Shown: positions 1 through 12,472, counted from the first letter of the stretch. The stretch: 64,000 nucleotides of DNA from Bolinopsis microptera (GCF_026151205.1 NC_087083.1:186001-250000); one strand, 5' to 3'. Translations and numbers: made by a program. The notes: a model not told the origin generated them from the sequence alone.

Positions 1-2700
1 GATTCAGCCTAGACTATAATGGTAGTCTAGGTAGGATTTACTGATGGTGCGGCGGAGTCTAACAGAATCTGCTATTTCCAGTAAAGACCTACAAAGTATG
101 CCAAAAATAGTAACATAATATCTGGCTGAAGCTGTCATGATAAGTGTCAGGCGTTTCATTAAAATTGACTGTTATGTGTCCCATCCAACACAATGTAAGT
201 AACTTACTCCTTTTAAAGTCAACAATAATTTGCAGCACTGAAGTCGTCTGGAACAATACCATAGTAAGTTCCTCCCAACCAGGACAAACACTCAAGTCAC
301 ATATTTTAGTGTATTAATTGGGACTGATAAAAGTGTCAAATAGAACGATTGTTAATTTTAATGCAGTACAGCACTTTGTTGTAAAAGAAAGCACATACAC
401 AGAAGTTCTTAATAACAAATAGTGTAAACACAACGCTGCTATCTAAGTTTTATCTAAAAAGCAGAATCATAAGGCTTGCATTCTGCACCAATTTGCCCTA
501 TCAAAAGCAATATTTATTTGATGATTTAAGTCATAAATATCATTACGAAACATATTTCGGTTACTTAAGTCACCCTTTATCAAAAAAGAAAACACCCACA
601 GGATAGTATCAGTATATGGGTACACACTAAATCATCAGAAGAGCTTTATCAATGAAAGCAACAGAAACAAAGACATAAAGAAACAATGATACTAACACTA
701 TTTGCAGGCAGTAATGTATAGGGCAAATAAGAATTACGCTGCAATCAATATCAAAATCATCAAATAAGAATTAAGAACGATGTTAATAATTACTCTACAA
801 TGTATTAGTAAAAATCACTAAATGAGACTGACGATAAAACACAAATTGCATTACAACAATATACAAATTTATCTATCGGCTCCGATATACTTATAACGAT
901 CCGACTCAATGCAACAAAAGCACCATGATCACAGTCCTAAAAAGGCTGTGCACTCCAAACAAAAGCCTGGGACAGCCCCTCTACATCGTCACTAAAAGAA
1001 TTCATAGTTCGAGCAGTACTTATAATCAACACATGCTCTGAAAAATGCACATAAGTGATACAAATGCACATACCTTAATGGACGTTATACTTATTTGACC
1101 GGACATCCCGTGAACGGACATAATTTTCAACGGACATTAAAACGAACGCTCAAAGGCATTCATTTAATGTATTGAATTGAACTACTTTAGCGGGCAGTAT
1201 TTGAACGGACATTATAATAAACGCTAGGGCTTTTAGCGTACAATCAATGTTCAAATAAAATCTGATAAGGTAAGTGATGCAAATAGCTATAATAGCTGTT
1301 AGCTATATAGTTATGTGAGTGAATGTGAGCCCTTATATACGCAACAAATTGTTCGGTACATTTCAAAATAGTCGTTGAGCGAGTTCATATCACGAACCAT
1401 GTATCAATAAAGAATTCAAAACTTGTATTCAGTTCAGATTTGGCTCCAAAAGGAATCAGATGAGTGCCCATTTAAAAGGTTTGGCGGGCGTGGAGATTGT
1501 ATTTTAATTCCATTAGCCAGCTTGTGACGAAGGCAGTGACGATTTTCCGTTTCTGTAACTAACTATCATCGTGTGACAAATACTGTGACGATTTTACAAG
1601 GATCACCCAGGTGTAACATTTGTATTTTCATAATCCTAGTATCCTTAAAAGCTTAAATAACCGTTATCGTTACTTTGCAATGTAGAGTTTCGCGGTTATA
1701 CTTATAGGCCTCTGTTTTTTACTTGATGAGAAGTAAAATCCCATTTCACAACCCATTATAGCTTACGCATCAATAATGTGCAATTATGAATTAACCATAA
1801 TAAATGGAAGCTCTCAGCTGTATGGGATCAGGTTAAATGACCCTTAATTCTCCTCGCAATTTATTCTCCCACTTATTTGCTGGCTTGACCACTCACTTCG
1901 GTTTTTTTATTGTCAAGGGCGTGAAAGCCATTAGCCGTCATTTGTATAAAGGTGTTAAATTGACTCAGTGAATAATTTCACCGAGTCAATCTGATTAAGT
2001 CGTGTACTAGTGTTATTGATCCTCATTTCCCTTCATTAGAATATTGTCATCACTCAGTCTATTCAGACAAACCAGAAATTTTCTTGAAAGAATCACTGAG
2101 TCAGTGTAATATAGATAATGAATATTTATTTTATTTATTTATTAATGAATATATAGATTTATTAATGAATATATAGATTTTGAAGGTAGTGAATAGTGAA
2201 TAGTGATAAACTAAGCTTTAGCTTAACTGCTAAGTGTTCACCTTAATAATTGCAACTAACTATGTCTCATTCGAAAAATTTCAGAGTTTTCAGAGTGTTA
2301 TGTAGTGGATTTTTAAATTAAATAACTCAAACTCCTAAATGAATGGCCTAAACTGCACCCTGCAGCAGAATATAAATAGATACGTAAATACATATATCTA
2401 AAAATAGATTATAGATAAACTACTTTACTAAGTTGTAATGTGCATTTTATACCTGACTATAATGATATAAAGTACAATAATTAATTGTATACTATAGCTA
2501 GCTTGATTATACCCAAATAAGAAAGCAGTATAACGTATGTTAAATTCAATCAAGTGTACTCAATTAATTAATTGTGTGTTATATACTTATTAATATATAT
2601 TATACACTTATTAATAGTAAGTCCTTCAATAACTAATGTCACTAAGTAGTCAATACAATAATTAATTCTATATATTATTATAATAATATAATATTATATT
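1..2700. other. intergenic, no gene recognised
   Basis: AT-rich sequence with short open frames only. I see no protein family, no RNA gene and no convincing exon. Further 3' exons of the minus-strand gene at 2720-6458 could lie here, but I could not phase any. A long alternating AT stretch with small palindromes lies at about 2650-2712. Confidence 0.5.
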
Positions 2701-2719
2701 ATAATATTATTTTCCTCAC

Positions 2720-2781
2720 CTAAAGAAGCTGTATCGTAGTCTGATATCGTATTATCATCTTCTATAAGGAGACGCATTTCT
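2720..2781 (-). CDS. candidate internal exon continuing the gene at 5593-6458
   Basis: On the minus strand this 62-nt block has a good acceptor (polypyrimidine then CAG) and a donor GTGAGG. It is open in one frame and encodes an acidic stretch, roughly EMRLLIEDDNTISDYDTASL. The exon starts with one base that completes a codon. This is the phase left by the donor GTGAGT at the end of the exon at 5593-6458, and the junction codon becomes TCA (Ser). The intron between them would be about 2.8 kb. The phase match and paired splice sites are seen directly; that the two belong to one transcript is inference. Later exons were not found. Confidence 0.5.
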
Positions 2782-3056
2782 CTGAAAAAGAAATAGTTAA
2801 TTGTATTAGTATTCTAGTTTATTAACCCACAATTGTACTTATAGTTAAAGAAATAAGGATACTTAGCAAATAAATTGGTTAGTTTTATCTCAATTACAGG
2901 TGCTTCAATTTTGACGGAATATTTGAAGCTTAAGATGAAAAATCAAAAGTGCTATCTGAATTAATTGAGATGAAAATGTCGCATGATAACTGATAAGAAA
3001 ACCGTCAAGATCCCCTTTACAAACGATGTAACACGATTAACCGAGCTAGCTATTAA

Positions 3057-3404
3057 TTGAAAAACAAAAAATCAACACGTTCCACAGCCGACTGTAATTT
3101 AGTCGTCATGGAGGATTCTAAAAACGAACTGTACCGGCTTAGAATTACAAAAGTATTAGTATTACAGAAGTGCATGGGCTTATCAGTTGAATTGAAGTAT
3201 AATACAAAGAGGACAAATTTGATGGAAAATGGGACACGTTTGAGCGGCACGTGCTATAATATCATTTGTGATGTAGGTGAAGAAAAGATGCAGCTCCTGC
3301 CAGATCTGATCAAACCATTTAATGGGTTATTTATAGTGATCGCTGATCTGCACAATTTGGAGCTGAAACTGAAATCATTTCGGACAACATATTTACATAC
3401 ATGA
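3057..3404 (+). CDS. hypothetical open frame of 115 codons
   Basis: An open frame with a second Met about 17 codons in. The product is mixed hydrophobic/charged, with no signal peptide, membrane segment or family motif that I recognise. A second short frame follows at 3493-3687. No splice sites or promoter clearly support expression. It could be a single-exon gene, a relic of a transposon or chance. A weakly similar stretch (a VVM-acidic start followed by alternating Ile/Val) appears near 8070-8150, so a decayed repeat is possible. Confidence 0.2.
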   Translation: MKNKKSTRSTADCNLVVMEDSKNELYRLRITKVLVLQKCMGLSVELKYNTKRTNLMENGTRLSGTCYNIICDVGEEKMQLLPDLIKPFNGLFIVIADLHNLELKLKSFRTTYLHT

Positions 3405-3999
3405 TACATATATACTGGGTAGCTGCAAATAAAAGATTGTACTGGATAGCTGTAAATACAAGTAGAGTTTATGGATCAACAGAATTTAGTCAGTGCGTGG
3501 TAAAATACATAAAATTTACATAAAACTTAGAATTCATATCCCGACTGATCGCGCATGTACATATATCAGCCTGTACGATACAAGGCCAAATTCCGATGAA
3601 GATTTAATAATGATGGGAAGCCTTAAAATTGTTTCAAAGAATGAAGGAATGATAAAGTTTCATGTTTCTTTCCGGTTGAATCAGTGATGGAGATTTCAAG
3701 TTCATACTGTTAATATACATTAAATCACACGCTGATCTAGTATTGGGATTTGGGTCATGGGGACTATAATCGTATTAAGATCACGTGATCAATTAACAAT
3801 TATTAGTGAGTCCTATAGTGCAAACTCGTGTGGTTGGTCGTAAACTGAATTACACTAAATTGATTCGAGTCGAATTTAAAAGATACAAATCATGGATGCA
3901 ATGCCAATTCTGTGAAAACTTATACTCGAAAGACCCGTCCGTAAGCTATCTAAAACTGCGACTGAGTCAAAAACAAAAAATATTGTAAAAATTCATGTG

Positions 4000-4830
4000 A
4001 TGAATAGGTTTTACAAATTTATTAACATGTGTATATTTATGGTAGCATGTACTAATACTAACATTCTCTACATTTCGTGGGAAAATTTTGAGGATTTCGC
4101 ATGAGAAAAGAAAAAACTAAACTACTTTTGGAGAAAATTTCCAGAAATACACCAGAAGACATTTAATTTACAGTAAGCAGCAATTTGCTGTCAGTTTGTG
4201 TTGTTCGATGCTTGATTAAACTAGTAACTTCTCACACCAGTTACGTAATATTTTTCAACATGGATCTCAACTCAAATACGAGACTTTTGTAAAATTTGTA
4301 AATAAATCAAATGAAATTCACAGAGAAAAATTTGCTTTAGACACCATTACTTAGACTTGTGAAGCACTTTACATAACATAAAAAAGTAACATCATCAAAG
4401 TAAGTAGACGATTACAAACAGCTCCCGTTACATATATTTTTATAACTTATAAACATATTTTGGCAGCTTTTACTTGTTCTGAAGCTGCTACGTTACCAAG
4501 CTACGTTGTTGTATATTGTGTGATATGAATAATGTCACCTTCAGACGCTCAAAGAGGCAGTAATATTAGTGACCAATATGTTGACATTCTATACGACATA
4601 CTACATAGCATACTACATATTATATACGCTTATAAAAGTATAAAGGTAAAGAGCTTACCCAAATGACGTCGGTATCATATCTTCAGTTGATGTGATTAAA
4701 ACTTAGGCGACATTAGTAGGGAACTTAAAAAGGAACTTAACAGTAACACTTAAGCAATGTTCCAAATAATTTTACTTCAGCAACTTTTGAACTCGTAATT
4801 ATTGGAGCGACTGCAGCGGTCAAAATAAAG
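4000..4830. other. intergenic, no gene recognised
   Basis: AT-rich sequence without any open frame of note on either strand. A short frame with a single CxxC pair ends just before it (3806-3988) and is too weak to call. Confidence 0.45.
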
Positions 4831-4836
4831 CTTTAG

Positions 4837-4916
4837 TATATAAGGACTAAGGAGCACGTTTTGTAATTGTTAATTGTCACACATCCAACGTTGTCTATAC
4901 AAAAACAACTGTAAGT
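4837..4916 (+). promoter_or_regulatory. possible TATA promoter with a non-coding first exon
   Basis: A TATATAAG box at 4837-4844 is followed about 70 bp later by a strong donor, CT|GTAAGT, at 4911. This is the layout of a short 5'-UTR exon of about 45 nt on the plus strand. No matching coding exon was identified downstream before the minus-strand gene, so this remains a motif-level suggestion. Confidence 0.2.
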
Positions 4917-5592
4917 TTGATAACACTTGTTCTAATTCTAAAAATGAGCTGAGAAATAACACCTCGGAGATGTTTAAGGAAACAAAATAGACGTACTTAT
5001 ATAATATGTTTAATGTATAAGAAAGTTTTGAATTATTATAGGGAGTGATAGGTGCTCAATTATATGCCCGTATAACTCAGCACAATTATACTTCGTGTTA
5101 ATTAAAAGAAATTAGAGAACGCCGGCAATATAGTATATGGTTGATTGGAAGTCGGAATTCTGCTAATGGCTCCGACATTGTAATCATAATTTTGTTGCGT
5201 AATTTACACGTTGTTCATTAACTGCACTGTACTTGAATGTTTTGTGAAACCTACGTCCTGAATATGATTGCTTAAGTTTGATTCCCAACGACACATTCTA
5301 TACGTGTCTAATATAGATGACAACTTGACAACATACCTCATACTACGACACTATAATATGTAGTATGGCTTTTTATCTATGATCAGAGTATGTAATGATG
5401 TATTTTATTCCCATATGTTCATTTACTCAGATGCAGACGTCATTCAACGAACTGTGAGGCTAAGGCCCCAAGAATTAAAAGGAATATCATTGATGCTTAT
5501 CGGAATGTATTATAGGTACGTAGCTTCCCTAAAGTATTCCAAAAATTCCTAGCACTAATTCAAAAAATGTAACGACTTCTAACTCTACTCAC

Positions 5593-6458
5593 GATGCATC
5601 CAGAACAGAGTTTGACTTCAAGTCAGTCCTCTTCAGCTTCCTCTTGTTCCACGCTCCCCCTACACGTGCACGTTTACCGTTTAACCGCGCCACAACTCGT
5701 CCCGTCACCCCACTTTCTACGTGTTGTAACACAGGAGGAGACACCACGGTAGTTTCCTCCCCACTGCTTGACTCATGTGTAATGTAGTCAGTGTTAGTAC
5801 CGCTAGGAGAGGAGACACATATCACAGGGGCTAATCTAGGGATCTTTATGGAAGATTTCTTTGTAGGTTCGAGTGTTCCACTGAAAGTGTATTCCATCAT
5901 ATCTAGTTTAGGGTAGGGTGATGTTTTGTTGGAGGTGGGAGAAGGGGCTCGGTTTGTTATCGGTACAATCCCGGCAGCTACCGTCCCATATGATTCTGAT
6001 AAATTATTGTCCTTACATTCTCTGATCACACTCTCTGTCTTTACCAATGTCTTATAAGCGTCTGAACCCTCATTGTCATCACTATCCCAGGAGTCTATAT
6101 CAACAACAATGACAGTCGGGGCATTAAGCTCAACTCCTTCGTCCACAGACCGCCTCTTCCGCTCCACAGACCGCCTCTTCCGCTCCAAAGGGGGAGTGTT
6201 TGGGACGATTAAAGAGGGTCTTCCGGAGGGACAACTAGCACATGACGGATCAGTTCCCGCACAGCACAGCACTATCTTACTGAAAAAACTCCTCATTTTT
6301 ATATCAACCTTTCTCTTCTGTGAGAACCGCACCATTACATTGTAGATGTGATCACTGTATCCAATATACGTTGGATCCACGGTTGATTGATAATTCAAGC
6401 AAATACAACTGGCCAACTGAACGATGAAATCATTGCCTGACGACAAACTGCACAACAA
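5593..6458 (-). CDS. unrecognised gene, large 5' exon with basic and acidic tracts
   Basis: The exon encodes about 288 residues and ends at a consensus donor, ATC|GTGAGT. The TGA that closes the open frame therefore lies inside the intron and is not the real stop. The product is Ser/Thr/Pro-rich and looks largely disordered. A short Cys-rich hydrophobic segment (FFSKIVLCCAG) is followed by a duplicated 24-bp unit giving ERKRRSV twice (about 6146-6193), then an acidic patch DIDSWDSDDNEGSD. The C-terminal part is basic (NKRKLKR). The KRKR-type tracts look like nuclear localisation signals. The start is uncertain: the first Met is at 6458, but a Met about 42 residues later (MVRFSQKR) is also plausible. 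The next exon is probably 2720-2781. I do not recognise the family and assign no function. Confidence 0.5.
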
Positions 6459-6659
6459 GAAAATCTGGCCAAGTTAAACGAAAAGCTATTAGTATTACGA
6501 TATACTCGCGTCGAACTGAATTTGAACTGCAATAGTTCGTAAATAATGTGATTTAAAGGCAGACATGGTATTATTTGCCACTGGGTGACGCTCACGTCAT
6601 CCACCAAATTAGTTGCTCTTTTGGTATAGAACCACTGATAAGTACCATACAATTATTGG

Positions 6660-8340
6660 CATTTACAAATCCTAACCACCAGTAATAACCACGGTGCAGA
6701 TATTAGATAAATCATAGTTATGACGCTATTAAACCATTTCTGGCAGGAGAGTCATCAGTCATGACCATATATGGGCTTCACGTGGGGACGTATTCCCCGA
6801 CTGGTGAATCCTGACCATTTTGTGTGGTTTCACATGTCTACTTGAATTAAATGTTGTTACATGTTATGGTGGTGGAATTTGGCCAGATATATAATGCTGT
6901 GGTGGAGGTTTAAGAAAATGTAATTTGTGGTAACTTGGTGGAAGTTGCACACGTTTGGTATATCAAAACACGTATATTAAAAATACTGTTGATGTGTATT
7001 CATGCAGTTTATAAAAGATGTATATATAAACACTGCTGTTATTTAGTGCAATAGTTAATCAATTAGTCTAACATTGACATATAAATGACGTAAAGATTTC
7101 TAATATGTGAAAAATTACCTTTATTAAGAACTTTCGTTGAGTTGAGGAATGTCTATTCCAATGTCTATCCTAAATCTATCCTAAAATCTATCCTAATATA
7201 AAATAAATCCTAAAGCTAATACCTATATCCTAAAGTTTTCCTAAAAATGCGGCAGAGCGGACAAAAAGCCAACGTCTGACAGCAATGAATACATCTAATT
7301 AAAAATATAGTTCAACTATTTCCATCCATAGCATGAATATTTGGTTGCTATGTAACGCGCACCATCACCACCTGATGTAAGCTAAGTTTAAGGTTCTGAA
7401 GCGCTATCATCACATCCGAAGAGCTTCTCACACAATTGCCGGATGTTGAACCAGGCTTCTGACTATCTGGAGGGTTGGTGTGGCTTCCCAAAATGGCATC
7501 ATCATCTGGGCTGATTCCTTATATGGACATGTAATTAGTTTTATATAAGAACTATAAGCTTCCTGGATATGCGAGACCTTAAGTTTTTGTAGTATTTTTA
7601 TTAGTCTCTATTATTGACGTCTACTAACGTGTCAACAGCTCATGTTTTTCAGTTAATAGTCAGTATATTTGGATAGATTGCACGTGTGTTATATTAAGCT
7701 GAGAGATATTAATAGTTATAGTTCACAGGACGGGAAGCCGTGGAAATTAACAGCTTCAACAGGAAATTGAAAACCAAAAGACACTGTCGGAAACTCGGCT
7801 GGTTCAGCTTCACCGCGATTATATTTGGAGACCATGCTTATTGCTTCTCTACTGCAGTACCACATGTTAACAAGGGACAGTAGTAACATATGTTATCAGA
7901 TTCAGATCATAGTGCGACAATTTATTTTAAAGTTTCCGTTCAATCGATAAAGGAACACTGAATCGTTCAAAACCGCCAAATCGGTGAAATTAGTCTTTGA
8001 CTTATACAAGCCCTTTGATGTTTTCTCCATAGCAAAGCCGCTGTAAAGGTTTAAAGCCGATGTGGACGTCTGAAGGTTCTTCGTTTGTTGTGATGGACAA
8101 TGAAATACTTTTAGAAGGAATTGAGATAAAACAAGTGTATATCTATGGGTCGTAACTGAAATATCGGCATTCGGCTGTGCCGAATAAAATCATATTCTTA
8201 CCTTTTAAGACTATTTTGAGCCTATTTCCAACGACGAAAATGATTGATATATATTTTGCCACAACCTTTTGTTTCTGTTATGAACCTATATCTTTGTCTT
8301 TCACCTTTTTATCTTTTGTCCACTTTCATATATTCCCTCT
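6660..8340. other. intergenic, no gene recognised
   Basis: No open frame above about 60 codons has supporting features. The stretch just before the octamer array is pyrimidine-rich (8177-8350). I see no tRNA, no repeat family and no exon that I can phase. Confidence 0.4.
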
Positions 8341-8350
8341 TGTTTCTATT

Positions 8351-9180
8351 GACCCTCTGACCCTCTGACCCTCTGACCCTCTGACCCTCTGACCCTCTGA
8401 CCCTCTGACCCTCTGACCCTCTGACCCTCTGACCCTCTGACCCTCTGACCCTCTGACCCTCTGACCCTCTGACCCTCTGACCCTCTGACCCTCTGACCCT
8501 CTGACCCTCTGACCCTCTGACCCTCTGACCCTCTGACCCTCTGACCCTCTGACCCTCTGACCCTCTGACCCTCTGACCCTCTGACCCTCTGACCCTCTGA
8601 CCCTCTGACCCTCTGACCCTCTGACCCTCTGACCCTCTGACCCTCTGACCCTCTGACCCTCTGACCCTCTGACCCTCTGACCCTCTGACCCTCTGACCCT
8701 CTGACCCTCTGACCCTCTGACCCTCTGACCCTCTGACCCTCTGACCCTCTGACCCTCTGACCCTCTGACCCTCTGACCCTCTGACCCTCTGACCCTCTGA
8801 CCCTCTGACCCTCTGACCCTCTGACCCTCTGACCCTCTGACCCTCTGACCCTCTGACCCTCTGACCCTCTGACCCTCTGACCCTCTGACCCTCTGACCCT
8901 CTGACCCTCTGACCCTCTGACCCTCTGACCCTCTGACCCTCTGACCCTCTGACCCTCTGACCCTCTGACCCTCTGACCCTCTGACCCTCTGACCCTCTGA
9001 CCCTCTGACCCTCTGACCCTCTGACCCTCTGACCCTCTGACCCTCTGACCCTCTGACCCTCTGACCCTCTGACCCTCTGACCCTCTGACCCTCTGACCCT
9101 CTGACCCTCTGACCCTCTGACCCTCTGACCTTCTGACCCTCTGACCCTCTGACCCTCTGACCCTCTGACCCACTGACCCT
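8351..9180. repeat. 830-bp array of an 8-bp tandem repeat (GACCCTCT)
   Basis: About 104 head-to-tail copies of GACCCTCT, almost perfectly uniform; the only visible variants lie in the last 60 bp. The complementary strand is AGAGGGTC, which is G-rich. Because 8 and 3 share no factor, every minus-strand frame is open and reads the same octapeptide cycle (RGSEGQRV), while the plus strand meets a TGA every 24 bases. The long minus-strand frame is a product of repeat arithmetic, with no evidence of a gene. The uniformity implies recent expansion or ongoing homogenisation. Confidence 0.95.
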
Positions 9181-9500
9181 AAGGGATTGTATAAACGCGT
9201 CCGTAATGTAAAAACCCAGCTAGTATTTTAAAATGCCGTCATTTTTATAGAAAAACATGTTACATTCCAACTGCCGTCAAACGTTGAGGAATACGAATGC
9301 ATTTTTAGGGAATGACGACCTATTATAATTAACTGAATTAGAAGCCCTGAGCTATGTGGCTCGCGCTCGGTATATTTGTAACTTAGTAAGTTATTTGACT
9401 AAAAATTCTATTTGTGTAGTAAGTTAGTGATATCTGATGATTTGTAATCGAAGTTTGGCATTTGATGTGGTGCGATGATGAAAGTATAATTTTATTTTGT

Positions 9501-9540
9501 ATCAAATACTTTTCAAATTATACAGACTACAGCAATAAAT
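9501..9540. repeat. dispersed repeat containing a TTTTACAG-like acceptor, copy 1
   Basis: The core ATCAAATACTTTTCAAAT is followed by a TACAGA..ACAGCAAT segment. It recurs at 16150-16190, 16291-16332 and 25345-25380 with few changes. The shared core is about 40 bp and flanking similarity fades quickly. It looks like the conserved end of a short interspersed or miniature element. Confidence 0.6.
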
Positions 9541-10003
9541 GTTCATAAAGTAGAATTACCAGCATGAGATAGCGGACAGTGCAAACCGTTACAAATATAT
9601 TTACTTTTGATATCCACGTTTCAATTGTTAAAAATAAAAGTCCCAAGAATAAGATTGTAATCCTTGGTACAAAATTATTGTACTCAACTATCAAGACGTA
9701 CTCAAAACGTGAATAAAAAACAAAACTGAGTTTAATAATAATATAATTTGAAACTCTCGTCAAATAATACAGAAGTACACAACAAGGAAGCATGAATAAA
9801 ATTAATGGCGACAAAGAATGTGTAGGCTGGGAAAATGATCAGGCTATTCTAGCTCAAACTTAGCTCTCCTTCAAAGTTTTACCAGTTTTTCTTTTGTACT
9901 GGCAAATTCCTTGTTAATAAGTTTCACGTCTTTGTGTTCTCGGAGTCATGCCCTCACCACATCATGACCAATATCACTAACTCACTAATTTCTATACGGC
10001 TAC

Positions 10004-10147
10004 TATATAAGGGGCGGAATTTGTTAACATACCAGCATGGCAGCTCTATTAATTGTGCGTCAACTAATTATATCCATTATAGCCACATTCGGGAGCTTTT
10101 GCTTTCGATGTAATGAGAGACAATCTACACTAGCTTCAAAAGTTTGA
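10004..10147 (+). CDS. very short open frame just downstream of a TATA box
   Basis: A TATATAA box (10004-10010) precedes an ATG at 10037. The 36-codon frame to a TGA at 10145 has a hydrophobic N-terminus (MAALLIVRQLIISIIATFGS) resembling a signal peptide, then a short polar tail with two cysteines in all. The predicted start of transcription falls almost on the ATG, leaving next to no 5' leader, which argues against it. It could be a small secreted peptide, a first exon or chance. Confidence 0.18.
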
Positions 10148-10433
10148 GCTGGAAGATCAAACAATTGGATATGTCATCAAATTCGGCCCTCGGCGCGAGA
10201 CTGGCGATGATAATAATACTTCTAGATAAATATACAATGTAGTTGAGATCTCAGCTGTTAGCTGAAGAGTATTTGTGAAAAGTACCAGACGTTAATCGGT
10301 CTAGGATGATACTCAGACTCTAATAACTTTTTCAGCTGTTCACAGTTCATAGCTTATTCGACTGGTAGCTGTTAAGTTTCAAAAATGCTAAAAAAGATAA
10401 TTCGCCGACAACTGTAATGCTGAACTCAGCAAC

Positions 10434-10578
10434 TTCTCCACTACTTCTACAGAACGTCTGTACAACTTCTCCGGCCTCCGCTACTTCTACAGAACGTCTG
10501 TACAACTTCTCCGCTACTTCTACAGAACGTCTGTACAATTTCTCCGCTACTTCTACAGAACGTCTGTACAACTTCTCC
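10434..10578. repeat. 33-bp tandem repeat, about four copies
   Basis: The unit is CTTCTCCGCTACTTCTACAG plus a 13-bp remainder containing AACGTCTGTA. Being 33 bp long it keeps frame, and it reads as repeated 11-residue units on both strands (for example ATSTERLYNFS on the plus strand). The embedded ACAGA-ACG-TCTGT is a small inverted repeat. No splice or promoter evidence makes it coding. Confidence 0.8.
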
Positions 10579-11814
10579 ACTACTTCGTTGCCTCTCATCT
10601 GGAACAGTTTTCTGAGCTTTGCTACACTTATAGAATCTGGACATAAGCTAAGAATTTTACAAATATCAGCTTCTTCAAGAATCACTACTAGTACTAACTG
10701 CACTTTGATTGAACATCTTGTATTTCTACCCTAACGACTCAAATTAAAAATTTGCGATAAACTTTGTTCGTTGGTCGAATTTTTTTATCAGAAATAGAAA
10801 ATTAAGGGTTTTTGAGTTGTCTGAAGTGAAAATATAGTGGGAGTGGATTTGAACGTTGTAGAAGAAGTGCATCTTGAAATTTTAGATTGGTCTCTCTTGG
10901 AGGCCCTTTATATTTGAACCAACCCTTGAGCGACCCTTAAAATATCGTGCATGTCAGGGTTTGCTTTGAAGAATGTTGCTCGAATTGCCAGTAGATGATA
11001 ATCCTAGGCAGTGTAATTAATCATTCCCACTTTGAAACGGTCGATCAATAAGTGATGTAACGAATGTCAACGTTAACCCTAATTATATTACTATAATTAG
11101 CCTTAATAACAGTTTCAAAAGCTAGTAAGTCGTGTCTAATTTAAGGTTAAGACTGGATCTGGAAGAGCCATTTTGGGGCCAATTTAAATATTTCCAACGG
11201 GATTCTGTTGAACAAAAGACTCTACAGCCCCTGGATATCCTCATCCTCAATTATTGTGAAAAAGTAAAAAGGGTGACGGTTGTGCTTGCCAGCACTGTGA
11301 ATCACTTTACCTATAGCTGTGATAAATAATGCATAATATGGAATGGAGAACATGCTATGCGGGCTCATAAGTCAACTTTAAGTGACTCCGTGATGGGTTT
11401 CTTTGTACAGAGAGTATATTGTATAATTGTAGCAGCATATGAGTCGCAAATCCCTTCACTTTATTGTGTGAAAAGCAAACCATCTAACTTTGAAATATTC
11501 CCGACGCCCCAAATCATCCAACAAATAACTTTAGCATTCGCCCAGTACTGCTGTACTGCTATACTGCTGAATAAAACATTTTGATAAAAACTCCTCACGA
11601 GTCGATGGGCCCCGTTCTCGTGTGGATTTATACTGAGAGGCAATGGGTTACATTGCACTCATCCAGTCAGAGTGACTCAGACTCAAGCATATTAAGCGCA
11701 TATATAGTGATTAAGTGATCCCCTACGAAATATCCAGCTTAACTCAGTAGGTTGATTTCCATATTGATATTATATGGAAGGTTCTCTGTCTGGTCGAAGC
11801 CTCTATTAAGTCGT

Positions 11815-11877
11815 CACGTGACGAGATTGTTGCCACGTGATGAGATTGTTGCCACGTGACGAGATTGTTGCCACGTG
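11815..11877. promoter_or_regulatory. four CACGTG E-boxes spaced exactly 19 bp apart
   Basis: CACGTG occurs at 11815, 11834, 11853 and 11872 within a 19-bp tandem unit (CACGTGAYGAGATTGTTGC). The array lies about 600 bp upstream of the first exon of the secreted discoidin-like/sushi gene. CACGTG is the palindromic site bound by bHLH-zip factors of the USF/MITF/MYC/CLOCK type (established knowledge). A regulatory role for this array is inference, since a simple tandem duplication would look the same. Confidence 0.4.
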
Positions 11878-12472
11878 ATGAGATTTAACGCGTGGCTCAC
11901 AACTTAACGCGGCTTAGTTCGCAGTAGCTTGATCTAGCTGAGAGCCCCCATAAACTCATAAAAGAAGGAGCGAGGATTGTGATGCCATAGGGCCGACTGG
12001 TCAGTATGGTCTCTTTGTTTTGTGATGGATCTAGAGGCCCTCCTGCTCGTAGCGTAAACGTTTATAGTCCTTATCGGTTGAGAGTATTGACAGAACAGCC
12101 GTTAAAGCCCAAGTTTTAGTTGATAAATGAATATATTCAGTGATATGTTAGCTGCAGTGAAACTAAAATCATAATTTATAACGCAATCAAATTTAACGTG
12201 CCTATTGTGGTTTTTTGACTGTTTATTTCCCCTGCGTTGTGTTTTTTCTTTACAGTTGGACTTATTTTCTTTTTCTTTTGATTTATATTTCTGTTAGCCG
12301 TTCGTTTGACTTTACATATTTCATATTTCATTAAATTTTTTAAAGGTTGCTGTTATGTTGTGTATTTTATGTGTTGGTATATCCTATCTGTGCAATTCAA
12401 AGATTCACCCAACTTGCTCCGATCTAAATTGGGTTAAACTTGATATTTAACCTAAGATTAACAGTGACAAAG

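Noticed and set aside
89-295. Minus-strand 68-codon frame as an exon
   Set aside because: No splice sites, homology or composition support it.
3806-3988. Zinc-finger protein from a CQFCENLY motif
   Set aside because: There is only one CxxC pair, no following His/Cys pair, and the frame is 60 codons without context.
5593-6345. Similarity of the MRSFFSKIVLCCAG segment to the N-terminus of small CTD phosphatases
   Set aside because: Only a short Cys/hydrophobic stretch matches. No DLDETLVH phosphatase motif was seen in nearby exons.
8346-9173. 275-codon minus-strand frame of repeating RGSEGQRV units as a real gene
   Set aside because: It is fully explained by the 8-bp satellite; all frames read the same peptide and there is no unique sequence or splice support.
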